Assembly: GCA_046530935.1 (NCBI GenBank)
Contig: JBHEQW010000092.1
Span: 1 to 21,424 of the forward strand
Origin: Arsenophonus sp046530935
GTDB lineage: Bacteria; Pseudomonadota; Gammaproteobacteria; Enterobacterales; Enterobacteriaceae
Length of the DNA: 21,424 nt
Direction of reading: 5' to 3'
Part shown: positions 1 to 8,726 of the stretch, one piece after another
Position numbering within the stretch: position 1 is the stretch's first letter
How the letters are laid out: each line of letters begins with the position of its first letter
Translations under genes and position numbers: made by a program
Notes under the pieces: generated by a model
The model's input: only the letters and a program-made list of their open reading frames with translations
The model's database searches: none
Told to the model about the DNA's origin: nothing

Positions 1-845
1 TCCGTTATTAATATAAATTCAGTTATTTAATCAGATTATTTTACCTGTAAGTGAATTATTTTTCAGATAACTGGAAGGCCTTATAGTGAATAATTTTTAT
101 CTTACTTTATGTAAGAAAATGTGTGAAGCTTTAGTTGTATTACAAGAAGAGCTTTAGCTGATAATTAGTGAACAAAGCTGTCAGGTTACATAAAATATAA
201 GAGGCGAGAGTATATAGTGGCTCCACTTATGTCCTATTGGTTTCTTATGGTTGCTAATTTGTTTGTTTTATTAATGAAATAACTAATTTTTCAGGTTTAA
301 TTTTAAATCCTTTAAGGATTTTTTGACTAATGCTTCTGCTTTGCTTTTTTTTGATTCTAAAATAAATAAACTGGATTTTTTCAAAATAAGATTTTGATGA
401 ATTATTAATAATTTAGAAATATTGTATCGATGGTTAAGCTATTTTTTGTGGTGTAATTTTGTTATTAAAAGTTATCAACTTTTTTAAATAGATGGCACCA
501 GTAGCTATGTTAAAATATGGTAGTGAAGTAATAGCTAAATAGACTTCTGCATGCGTTGAGCTTAATGGTATTTCAAGCTTAATTTTAACTATACTTCATA
601 ACTATACTTCATATAGGTGTGGTTTATTCGGCTCAATTCTGGCGATTTGAATAGAAAGATTGCCTAGATTAATACTATAGTATCAGCAACTCTAGTAATG
701 GCTATTTTTTAGTATAGTAGTTATATATTTAGCTAGATATTGATTAATGTTATATTCACTAATACTGAATTCAGTTAATTGATCGCATCCAGCTATCACT
801 ACATATACTTAAGAATATGTTTCCTGTAAAAAACTGCTTCATATT
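1..845. other. Decayed sequence without a recognisable gene
   Basis: Read on both strands, this AT-rich stretch has frequent stops in every frame and no reading frame or motif I can assign. The only clear structure is a short tandem repeat at 586-611, listed separately. It is most simply an eroded former coding region, like the other gene-free stretches of the window. Confidence 0.6.
586..611. repeat. Two perfect 13-bp tandem copies
   Basis: The unit taactatacttca occurs at 586-598 and again at 599-611 without mismatch. This is probably a recent slippage duplication in non-coding DNA. No function can be read from it. Confidence 0.8.
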
Positions 846-1290
846 TTATTTTTTTCTATAATTTTGATAGCAAGATTGTAGATAACTACCCATCATTATA
901 AATAATAGTTTATTTCTGCTGATAAAATTGTTAGTATAAAGACAAGTAAGGCTAATTATTCTATATTGGTTAATAGATGCTAAGCTAAGGTGTGGTAGCG
1001 CTGCTAAATTTCCAAACTGATATCCAATATCATATAACGCCATCCAACCCCAACATACCGCTACGTATATAGCTAATTGGATCACCTAAATGGATGGACT
1101 AATTGGTTAAACCCCATATAACTTCATCAAGTATGAGAATCTTCCAGTGTAAGGTTCTTAATGTTTCATGTGCTAGCTCTTCAGTAATGGCACCTAAATA
1201 AAACAGACTGATCAGAGCAAAAAATAGCATTACTGAATAGGCAAGATCAATGCGAAGAATAGACTGGCTCTTAAAAAGTAAATCTTTCAT
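846..1290 (-). pseudogene. Possible relic of a small integral membrane protein
   Basis: Two consecutive minus-strand open stretches (1290-1099 and 1085-846), separated by a stop and a frame change, read together like one membrane protein. The first part has a hydrophobic segment (LAYSVMLFFALISLFYLGAI) followed by a charged loop with ELAHETLRTLHWK. The second starts with a hydrophobic, Trp-rich segment (AIYVAVCWGWMALYDIGYQF) and a third weakly hydrophobic stretch. No Shine-Dalgarno sequence precedes the first ATG. I do not recognise the family. The amphipathic pattern supports an old coding origin, but in DNA this AT-rich an accidental hydrophobic frame is possible. Confidence 0.3.
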
Positions 1291-2597
1291 TAATCGTTGT
1301 TAAAAGTGAAAATGTTTTTTAGTACAACTGATGAGTGGATAAACCAAAGTTAAAGAGATAATAACTTCAATGGTATACATCTATTTAATTGTACAGATAG
1401 TGAGCTGGTTATTTCATTAACGGCAATATAAAAATATTAGTATAATTTGCACGTACAACAAAAGAAAATAGCTCTTCATAGTAAGAACCTTTTTAAAAAA
1501 GTTGATCCTGAAAAACTTTACTCATACCGGCCCGAATTGATATTCGAATAGACTAGATATGATAACTAGGTAACATCCAGGAGTTTAAAATGGCGGAGAT
1601 AATAAAAAATATTGTACCTGGTTAACAACCAAACTGAAATTATACGCAAAAGCCACATCTTAAATAGTATACTGAGAATAGAGCAGTCACTATATATTGA
1701 TTAACAATAATAAATAAAAATCAAGCTAGTTCATGTGATTTATCAGTTTAATTACTAATCGTGATAACTCTAAAGATATTTATGTTTTTTTATTTTGAAT
1801 AATTAGATTTAACTTTGAAGCAATCCTTCATAAGACTCTAATAGAAGTTTTAATTAGGCAATACTAATTTAGGTAATTCCTAATTGTACATCCAAACATA
1901 TCAACGCAGACTAATTTCAAACTATTTACTAGAAATGAAATGACTGCTTTTAAATCTGTATTATATGTGCAAATTAAATTGCTCAACCATACAATTTGTT
2001 TAAATATATATCGGCTGGCTAAAAGCAGTGTTCTATGCAAAGCAAGCAATGTACACAAACATTTGAATTTATGTTTTTCGATTGTGGATGTTTTTGCAGA
2101 AAAAGGTGGTATGTAAATTTTCTATTTTTTATAAGTACCTGATAGAAAGCAAGAGGAGATGCTCTGTTAAGAGCACGTAAGAAGCGTTGAGTATTCGCAC
2201 TGGTTTTGATCTTGTAAATACCAATAAAAACCTATTAAGTTAGGCGATATTGTATACCTATAAAAAGATAACGTACTGAAACTTCTTTATAGCATTTTTG
2301 GAAGATATTTTCCATCTATGTGTAAAGAATCTGGTAATAGATTTTAAACGCTTTATGCTCCGGCCTATTCCTAGTTTCTTCCCTTATTTCACGAAATGTC
2401 ATTAATCCATTGAGGAGGATTGTGTAAACAGAGGTCTAGGCAAAATCTGGATACAACATGGCTGGTTCAAAGGAATTTGCGTACGACTTTTAGCAGATCG
2501 TTAAAGAGAGAAAATTTTTTGAAGGGAAACGACTATTGCTTCTTCCTGATCTGGCGAAAGCGTTATCTGCAAAGGGAATATAGCTGAGATAATATCA
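1291..2597. other. Decayed sequence with two short coding-like scraps
   Basis: No gene can be assigned. Two scraps look like remains of coding sequence on the plus strand. At 1579-1625 a good ribosome binding site (aggag) sits 6 bases before an ATG that runs only 11 codons (MAEIIKNIVPG) to a stop, which looks like a preserved gene start with a lost body. At 2458-2583 a 41-codon frame with one internal stop reads MAGSKEFAYDF, stop, then QIVKERKFFEGKRLLLLPDL and a few more residues. I do not recognise either. Confidence 0.4.
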
Positions 2598-3682
2598 GAC
2601 TATGTTGTATTAGAAAAGCTCATTAGGATAAAAATCCTATATACTATATACTATCATGAAGGATTTTAGCTACATATGATTGTGCCATGGAAAACCAAAA
2701 ACTACTACAGATCAAACAGACTAGAGACTTTTTCTCACTGCCTGGCAATAAAAATATATATCTCATTGAGTTTTTCTGTAATAATTTGTTGATGATGTAA
2801 ATTAATGCATTGAAGTAACTCATTTCACTTTATCCTGCTAATATTGTCACAATAAATATGTTATGCCTCGATTGTGGAATATTTATTGGTGGATTAATTA
2901 CAGCGATATCGTTTTGCAAAATCCACAATTGCAGGAAAATATTTAATAATCTTATTGTAGATGCTCTAGCGACACTACATCACAAGGATAAATAGTTTAT
3001 GGTATCTATGATGTATGTTGAATGGCTTGATTTATGGGAATCAACAAAACAAACAGGCATTGATTTGAAAACAACGTTTAGATATGTCACTGCTTTCTTT
3101 ATTCAGCGGTGAGAGCCAACATAAATCCACTAAATTATATTCTTGAAGTTGATGAAATATTTTCCATAATCCTTTAAATGAAACTCTTTATATCCCACAC
3201 AGGATAGCTAGAAAGCTTGGAAGATGTAGAGATAAAAAGAAGAAAATAACTGGAATTACTATTCTAATCTACAGAGATTGAGATACTGTCATCTGAGTCG
3301 ATGAGATTCTTGAAGAGTTTAATGCAAAGTATGTTAGGAGTTTTCTTGAACTGATCATTTATAAATAGTCCATCTTTTATTTGGATGGAGATAAATGGTG
3401 CAAATCATTTACTAGCCAGGATGAGATTAGTCACCATCATTTAATTAAGGTTAAATAATTAGAGAGCTATTTGTAAGGAATTCCATATTTAAAGTATAAA
3501 TACCTATAATATTAGTCGATTAAAAATATGGATAAATATGATGATTTTAGCCTATGGTATAAATTATTTTATTTGCAGAATTATCTGGCTTTTAGAATAT
3601 TGTTTGAAACAACAACAATTCAAATACAAACCTGACTACAAATTCCTTTGTGAAAAAAGTAACAACCTTTGCTAACATAGCT
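2598..3682 (+). mobile_element. IS1595-family insertion sequence, copy 1 (inactive)
   Basis: The element is about 1.09 kb. Its left end (gactatgttg at 2598) and right end (caacctttgctaacatag, ending near 3682) are imperfect inverted repeats of each other. They match the ends of the copies at 18036-19132 and 8076-8726. The transposase reads left to right and is dead. Element bounds are inferred by comparing the three copies, so each end may be off by a few bases. Target-site duplication could not be recognised. Confidence 0.75.
2690..3635 (+). pseudogene. IS1595-family DDE transposase pseudogene, copy 1
   Basis: Conceptual translation across frames gives the whole family order. The N-terminus is MENQKLLQIKQTRDFFSLPG. 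A degraded zinc-ribbon region follows near 2850-2940. The helix-turn-helix stretch reads HHKDK, WLDLWESTKQTGIDLKTTFR near 2980-3085. The first catalytic Asp lies in LEVDEIF (about 3145). The second lies in FYLDGDKWCKSF (about 3375). The C-terminal block FHI, stop, SINTYNISRLKIW corresponds to the family signature HIQNVNxYHSRLKxW, followed by NYLAFRILFETTTIQIQT and a stop. There are many in-frame stops and frameshifts, so no active enzyme is made. Family members catalyse cut-and-paste or replicative DDE transposition. Assignment rests on motif order and on agreement with the two other copies in the window. Confidence 0.85.
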
Positions 3683-4167
3683 GATCATCAAGATCAGCTT
3701 GATTTTGTCATTTAGCAACACTAAGTTTTGACATATCATAACGTTTAGCTAAAGTATACGTAGGCTTTTTGCTTGCCTGAAGAGTCTATTTGCTTGAAGA
3801 TGAATTAACATCATCATGATATTTCAGTCTTAACTAAATCCATCAGTAACCATATTGCCATGAATATGGTTGTGTGAAGATAGAGTTTATATAAGGATTG
3901 TCCTGGACAAAACAGATAGGTTTTAAACCATATTGATAATATTCAAAAGATTATTTAGAAATTAATGGTGAATGACTGTATCATATTTTATAGATCAGCG
4001 ATCACAAAAAACAATCAAGATAAGTTTTGCTAAAGAAAAGCAAAATAAATAATTATTGACTTTACCTACTGGGTTAGCAAAAGTACTTATTCTAATTCAT
4101 TGTTATGCTTACTACTCACTGATATGCTTCATTAATCTAATATGACTGCCATTAATAAAAATATTAC
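3683..4167. other. Intergenic region before murJ with small hairpins
   Basis: No coding remnant is recognised. Perfect short inverted repeats are visible. At 3680-3698 gctgatc pairs with gatcagc, overlapping an alternative stem at 3687-3703 (atcaag with cttgat). At 3849-3870 accatatt pairs with aatatggt. None is followed by a convincing T-run. The 3' part carries the likely murJ promoter. Confidence 0.5.
4100..4128 (+). promoter_or_regulatory. Candidate sigma-70 promoter of murJ
   Basis: A -35-like TTGTTA (4100-4105) and a -10-like TATGCT (4123-4128) are separated by 17 bases, 39 bases before the murJ ATG. The match is moderate and such boxes arise easily in AT-rich DNA. Confidence 0.3.
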
Positions 4168-5703
4168 ATGAATCTACTTAAATCATTAGCAGCGATAAGC
4201 TCTATGACTATGTTTTCCAGAGTACTAGGATTTATTCGTGATGCGATCATAGCGCGGTTTTTTGGGGCCGGTTCGGCGACAGATGCTTTTTTTGTTGCTT
4301 TTCGATTACCGAATCTTTTGCGCCAAATTTTTGCCGAAGGCGCATTTTGCCAAGTATTTATTCCTATCCTAGCGGAATATAAAAATCAGCAAGGTGACGA
4401 AGCTACTCGCGCTTTTATTGCTTATGTTTCCGGCTTACTGACATTGATTTTGGCAATAGTTACGTTAGCCGGAATATTAGCAGCACCTTGGGTTATTTAT
4501 ATTGCGGCTCCTGGTTTTAATAATATACCGGATAAGTTTAATTTAACAGTTCGTTTATTGAGAATTACTTTTCCTTATATTTTACTAATCTCTTTAGTAT
4601 CGTTAGCTGGTGCTATTTTAAATACTTGGAACCGTTTTTCTGTTCCAGCTTTTGCGCCTGCTTTACTTAATATTACTATAATTATATCAGTACTGTTGTT
4701 AGCGCCATATTGTGAACCGCCTATTATAGCGATAGCTTATGGGGTTTGTGCCGGCGGCATTTTACAGTTACTGTATCAATTACCTTATTTACAAAAAATT
4801 GGCATGTTAATTTTACCGCGTATCTCTTTTAATAATAGCGGCGTGTGGCGAGTAGTGAAGTTAATGGGGCCGGCAATTATTGGCGTTTCTGTAAGCCAGA
4901 TTTCTTCAATTATTAATATTATTTTTGCCTCATTTTTACAATCAGGCTCTGTCTCATGGATGTATTATGCTGACCGATTGATGGAGTTTCCTAGCGGTGT
5001 TTTAGGAGTGGCACTTAGCACTATCTTATTGCCTTATCTGGCAAAAAGTTTCTCAACAGGTAATTACAAAGAATATCAGCGCTTAATGGACTGGGGGTTA
5101 CGGCTTTGCTTTTTATTAACGATACCTTGCGCTATTGGATTGGCTATTTTAGCTCAACCGTTAACTGTGTCACTTTTTCAGTATGGTAATTTTACTGCTT
5201 ATGATGCATTAATGACTCAATGGGCATTAATTGCCTACTGTGTTGGTTTAATTGGGTTAATTGTCATTAAGGTATTAGCGCCAGGATTCTATTCAAGACA
5301 AGATATTAAAACACCGGTCAAAATTGCGATTGTTAGTTTAATTTTGACACAACTAATGAATCTTGCCTTTATTGGTCCGCTAAAACATGCTGGATTGGCC
5401 TTATCAATCGGCTTAGCTGCATGCTTTAATGCTTTAATGCTTTATTGGCAATTACGTCGTCAGGCAATTTTTATCCCATTAGCTGGTTGGGGAAAATTTT
5501 TATTTAAATTAATTGCCGCTTTAATTGTTATGGTAGCAATATTATTTTTGGTATTAAATTTTATGCCAATATGGGAGTATGGAAATATGTTGATGAGGAT
5601 CAGTCGGTTGCTATTAGTGATTTTTGCCGGGACAATAAGTTATTTTGCTGCATTATTTATTTTTGGTTTTCGTTTGAGTGACTTTTCACACCGTATTATT
5701 TAG
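4168..5703 (+). CDS. murJ: Lipid II flippase MurJ (MviN)
   Basis: MurJ moves undecaprenyl-linked lipid II from the inner to the outer face of the cytoplasmic membrane, an essential step of peptidoglycan synthesis. The predicted protein has 511 residues, the same length as E. coli MurJ, and aligns from the first residue (MNLLKSLAAISSMTMFSRVL) to the end without gaps by eye. It is a MOP/MATE-fold protein with about 14 membrane segments. Residues known to matter in E. coli MurJ are present: Arg18, Arg24, Asp39 and Arg52, plus the conserved YYADRLMEFPSGVLGVAL block holding Asp269-Arg270. The ATG at 4168 is chosen because the N-terminus matches the family exactly, although no Shine-Dalgarno sequence precedes it. 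It stands alone between IS and rRNA relics. It looks fully functional, while almost everything around it is eroded, implying strong purifying selection. Confidence 0.97.
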   Translation: MNLLKSLAAISSMTMFSRVLGFIRDAIIARFFGAGSATDAFFVAFRLPNLLRQIFAEGAFCQVFIPILAEYKNQQGDEATRAFIAYVSGLLTLILAIVTLAGILAAPWVIYIAAPGFNNIPDKFNLTVRLLRITFPYILLISLVSLAGAILNTWNRFSVPAFAPALLNITIIISVLLLAPYCEPPIIAIAYGVCAGGILQLLYQLPYLQKIGMLILPRISFNNSGVWRVVKLMGPAIIGVSVSQISSIINIIFASFLQSGSVSWMYYADRLMEFPSGVLGVALSTILLPYLAKSFSTGNYKEYQRLMDWGLRLCFLLTIPCAIGLAILAQPLTVSLFQYGNFTAYDALMTQWALIAYCVGLIGLIVIKVLAPGFYSRQDIKTPVKIAIVSLILTQLMNLAFIGPLKHAGLALSIGLAACFNALMLYWQLRRQAIFIPLAGWGKFLFKLIAALIVMVAILFLVLNFMPIWEYGNMLMRISRLLLVIFAGTISYFAALFIFGFRLSDFSHRII

Positions 5704-5753
5704 TTAACTTAATCAGAAATAAATCTGTTTAAATGATCTATAATTCGGTTTAT

Positions 5754-5779
5754 AAAAAAGCTGGAACGCGCTTTTTTTT
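5754..5779 (+). terminator. Rho-independent terminator after murJ
   Basis: AAAAAAGC (5754-5761) pairs with GCTTTTTT (5770-5777) across an 8-base loop, followed by a T-run. It lies about 50 bases after the murJ stop. The A-run on the left also lets it work in reverse. Confidence 0.7.
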
Positions 5780-5822
5780 ATTATTATATAGAAACTTCAA
5801 GCTCAATGAGCTTTACAAATTG

Positions 5823-5849
5823 AAAAAGTATTGTCTCTAGACAATACTT
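5823..5849 (-). terminator. Rho-independent terminator of tRNA-Val
   Basis: Read on the minus strand, aagtattgtc (5849-5840) pairs perfectly with gacaatactt (5835-5826) around a 4-base loop, with the T-run complementary to 5823-5827. The stem begins at the very last base of the tRNA 3' end, so terminator and tRNA abut directly. Confidence 0.8.
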
Positions 5850-5925
5850 GATGCGTCTAAGTGGACTCGAACCACCGACCCCCACCATGTCAAGGTGGTG
5901 CTCTAACCAACTGAGCTACAGACGC
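5849..5925 (-). tRNA. tRNA-Val (anticodon GAC)
   Basis: The full cloverleaf is intact: acceptor GCGTCTG with TAGACGC (one G-T pair), D-arm GCTCAGTTGGTTAGAGC, anticodon stem CCACC with GGTGG around TTGACAT, and T-arm GGTGGTTCGAGTCCACT. The anticodon GAC is complementary to 5889-5891. The sequence is nearly that of the E. coli valV/valW type. After the discriminator A (5852) the genome has TCA, not CCA, so the 3' CCA must be made or repaired after transcription, or the gene is starting to decay. It lies 40 bases after a 5S rRNA relic on the same strand, suggesting it was once the distal tRNA of an rRNA operon. Confidence 0.95.
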
Positions 5926-5964
5926 AAAAAATTTACTATTTTAATATTGTAGAAATAAATATTA

Positions 5965-6050
5965 CCTGGCAGTTGCCATTCTGGCAAGAGAAGAAATACA
6001 GTTTCACGTCTAACTGTTAGTATTTGATGCTATTTAGCATGAAAAGAGCA
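5965..6050 (-). pseudogene. rrf: 5S rRNA relic
   Basis: On the plus strand, cctggcagtt at 5965-5974 matches the complement of the 5S rRNA 3' end. gtttcacgtctaactgttag from 6001 matches the complement of the conserved 5S segment around GAACTCAGAAGTGAAAC. About 20 bases between the two blocks are missing and the 5' third is barely recognisable, so no functional 5S rRNA is encoded. No 23S sequence is found upstream of it on this strand: the next thing is an IS91-family relic. Assignment is by eye over short blocks and is less certain than the 16S and 23S relics. Confidence 0.55.
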
Positions 6051-6104
6051 ATCTTTTATTTTTTATTGATTAGAAAATTAAAAATCGCTCTTTAATTGAA
6101 GAGC
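6043..6104. repeat. Two overlapping, mutually exclusive hairpins
   Basis: An imperfect long stem pairs 6043-6062 with 6074-6093 (outer AAAGAGC with GCTCTTT). A second stem pairs gctctt (6087-6092) with aagagc (6099-6104). Both use the same central arm, so only one can form at a time. They lie just upstream of the minus-strand 5S relic and may be former rRNA processing or attenuation structures. Confidence 0.4.
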
Positions 6105-6139
6105 AAAAGCAATCCACTTTTACTAAAAGTAAATAGAAT

Positions 6140-8075
6140 TGGGTTTATTTGAATTTATTGTAAGTTAAAACCTTATCGGCTAGTATGTATTTTTAACATA
6201 ACTCACTAATTTTAGAGATCTTAATTTTAGGTTTGGCTTAGTAACCTTTTTCTCTATTTTATGCATTCTTTCTGCAAAGAATTTCATTAGCTGTTTACCA
6301 ATCTTAGCATCTATAAAAAGTGGTCTATTGATAGATAGAATATCTTTTATGTATTTCTGCTCAGGAACTCTTTTATTAGCATAGGTAAACTTCACTTTTT
6401 CAGGTTTTTTAATGCCGTTCATCTAAAGCGGTCTTATATATATGTTCGGCAATAGCGTTTCTTGTTTTTGATTTAAAAGGAAACTATAGTAAGGGAACAA
6501 TTTTAAATTCCTGGCTGAAATATGACTAATAATATGTAAGCGACCAATTATCTCTTCTTGCGTTACTGTCTTCTACCAGTGTTGTTGAGTGCTGTGGTTA
6601 TAATAATGATATGCGTGCGCGCTTTCTTCTATCTGATTTGTAATACCAAAGTTTTAATGTGGATACAACCCAAGACTGACGTTTAATGTAACCAGGCGAA
6701 GTTATCTCAGGCTATAGCACGCCTATTTTCATCTGTTTAGCGAAGTTTGCTTTCCACTATGTCCGTACTCATTCATATTGCCATTTTAAGTAATGTCGCC
6801 ACTGCTTCTTATAGAAGAATATGCCTTAGAACTAGAGGATTAGCAGGATTTATCAAATTATAGCTATATGACGCAGTATAGCTGGATAACAGCTTTTTAC
6901 TAGATTTCTTTAGGTTGCTTTTTTTGAAGAACAGCTGACGGCTACCATACAGCATGTTTAATATGCAGATTACCACCACGAGTGATGGAGACATAAACAT
7001 GTTGATTAAGTTATCGACCATAAGTGTATTAAGGTGAAAAAGATAGCAATTTCGATATCCTATGTGTCTGCTAACTACTTCATTATAACACTGGATGTAA
7101 TGTGTAGAGTTACGCAAAATATAGTGTTGACCAGCTGCTAGTTATTGTTGAAAAAAGCCAAAATGGTATTTGGTTATGATGAAAGTAATGTGTTGATAGT
7201 TGCGATTAAGGAAGACATCATTTGCTACTGCTAAGCAGTGGTCCATGGTTTTGAAACTGCATGAACTACAGGGCATTGACTTACTAGCTTTAGCAGAAAA
7301 AATAGCAGAATAACATTCATGATAAGCACAGCAAGTGGTGCTGTAAGTAGACCATTGTGCAAAAATTGCTTGAGGCAATGGGATGCAATTGACAGATAAT
7401 AGACTTGTTAAGGGAACTGAAGCTTTCACGTGTTTTTCAAGAAATTTATTCCAACCTCTATTTAATGGTAAAAAGCAGTTTAGCAAAACGAGAGATATAG
7501 ATTGCAGTAATTTACTAGATGAGATCACTTTTGCTAGTGAAGTAGAAATTGTCACTTATGTTTGTCAGGTTTGTTAGCCAAGTTATCCATGTGCTTGTAC
7601 CATAGAGCGAAAGAAATAAATGTAATTCCTACCTTCGTATAATTGATGAATTAATCAGCAGTATATTATCTCAGTCTATCTCTTTTCCCATCAATCTAGT
7701 ACTATCTGTCTGTATCCGGCCTCATCTACGCTTGCTCTTAGCGTTTACTCAAAACTCAGGATAATCATTCATTCTAGCTATAATAGCTGAATAAATAGTG
7801 CATGTCTAGAAAAATTTAAGAGCCGCTTTGTGGGTTGGTGCGGAGATGAGAGGCAGTCGGACTGAATGCAGTGATGTATGGTATCTTTTTAGGCATCATA
7901 AAAAATTTATCGGGTTTACTACAATTGCTTTTGTGCTGGAATGAGATCATAAAACTCTTTAAATAAACCGGTGATGTAACACATGAAGTTACAATGAATT
8001 GCGCTAATTTATTGGTTTTGCGTTTTTGAAGGAGAGTTTATCTGAGCCATTTAGATTAATTTTTGAAGAAATTAT
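6140..8075 (-). mobile_element. IS91-family insertion sequence, copy 1 (inactive)
   Basis: About 1.94 kb are shared, base by base with drift, with the copy at 16018-18035. The shared part includes the transposase and about 500 bases upstream of it that I cannot assign to a protein. IS91 elements move by rolling-circle transposition with an HUH Y2 transposase and lack terminal inverted repeats, so the ends here are defined only by where the two copies stop matching. The high-coordinate end directly abuts an IS1595 end. Confidence 0.7.
6180..7555 (-). pseudogene. IS91-family HUH (Y2) transposase pseudogene, copy 1
   Basis: Minus-strand translation with frame changes gives the family order. An N-terminal LNRGWNKFLEKH (near 7465-7430) is followed by a degraded Cys-rich zinc-binding region ending in PCSSC, then YQHITFII (near 7190). 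The catalytic block near 7030-6975 reads TYGR, stop, LNQHVYVSITRGGNLH, where the family HUH (HVH) has become HVY. The C-terminal block TQEEIIGR, ISHISARNLKI lies near 6560-6490, and a last open 80-codon stretch (6422-6180) carries DAKIGKQLMKFFAERMHKIE. The normal protein is about 400 residues. This copy has many stops and frameshifts and cannot be active. The Y2 tyrosines themselves could not be placed with confidence. Confidence 0.82.
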
Positions 8076-8726
8076 GCTATTTTAATAAAGGTTGTTTATT
8101 TGCTCGCAGAGCAAATTGTAGTCAAATCTCTATTTCAATAGTTTTGGTTTCAAATAATTTTCTCAATGGTACAGATAATTCGCTAAATAAAACCACCACA
8201 AAGCATCGAATTTAGTTAGTTATTCTTTTACTTGCCTTATTATAACTGTTCACAGTTTAAATGTGAATTTCTTACTAAGAACTCTTTGATTATTTAAGCT
8301 TATTAGGCCATGTGGCAACTATAATTTCCTGCTCTTTGACAAAACTTTTATACCGTTTAGATTCATCCCAGTAAAGGATGGATTTTATTGATGATTGGCT
8401 CAAAAAACAACGATTAACACACTTTGCATTAAACTGTTCAAGAATCTAATTGCTCATATAAAACCCAGTGTCGAATCTCAGGTTATTAAAACCATCGATT
8501 CATTCTTTTATTTTATACGATGCTCTCGCATGTTTCCCAGATTTTAGATGTTGCATATAAAGTTTCTCTTTAAAGGATGAGAAGAGAAATTTCGTCGATT
8601 TCAACAATAGCAGTTAGTGCATTTATGTTGGCTGTTTGCACATAAAGCAAGGAAGCAGGAGTTATGGTCATTTTTAGTGTGTTGATTTTCGGAGATAGTG
8701 GCATATTTTGCTGATTGATTTTCTAA
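8076..8726 (-). mobile_element. IS1595-family insertion sequence, copy 2 (truncated, inactive)
   Basis: Read on the minus strand this is the 3' part of the same element as 2598-3682. The shared block CCAACATAAATGCACTAAC (from 8632 downward) leads into IVEIDEIS with the first catalytic Asp. SILYWDESKRYKSF holds the second, and VNSYN plus YLANYL, FETKTIEIEI form the C-terminus, followed by the conserved right-end hairpin and inverted repeat at 8076-8110. The 5' third, including the zinc ribbon, is missing. The break coincides with the left end of the IS256-family element at 8727. Several stops and frameshifts are present. Confidence 0.75.

Noticed and set aside
7383..7577. Plus-strand 64-codon frame
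   Set aside because: It is the complement of the N-terminal part of the IS91 transposase relic and has no independent coding signal.
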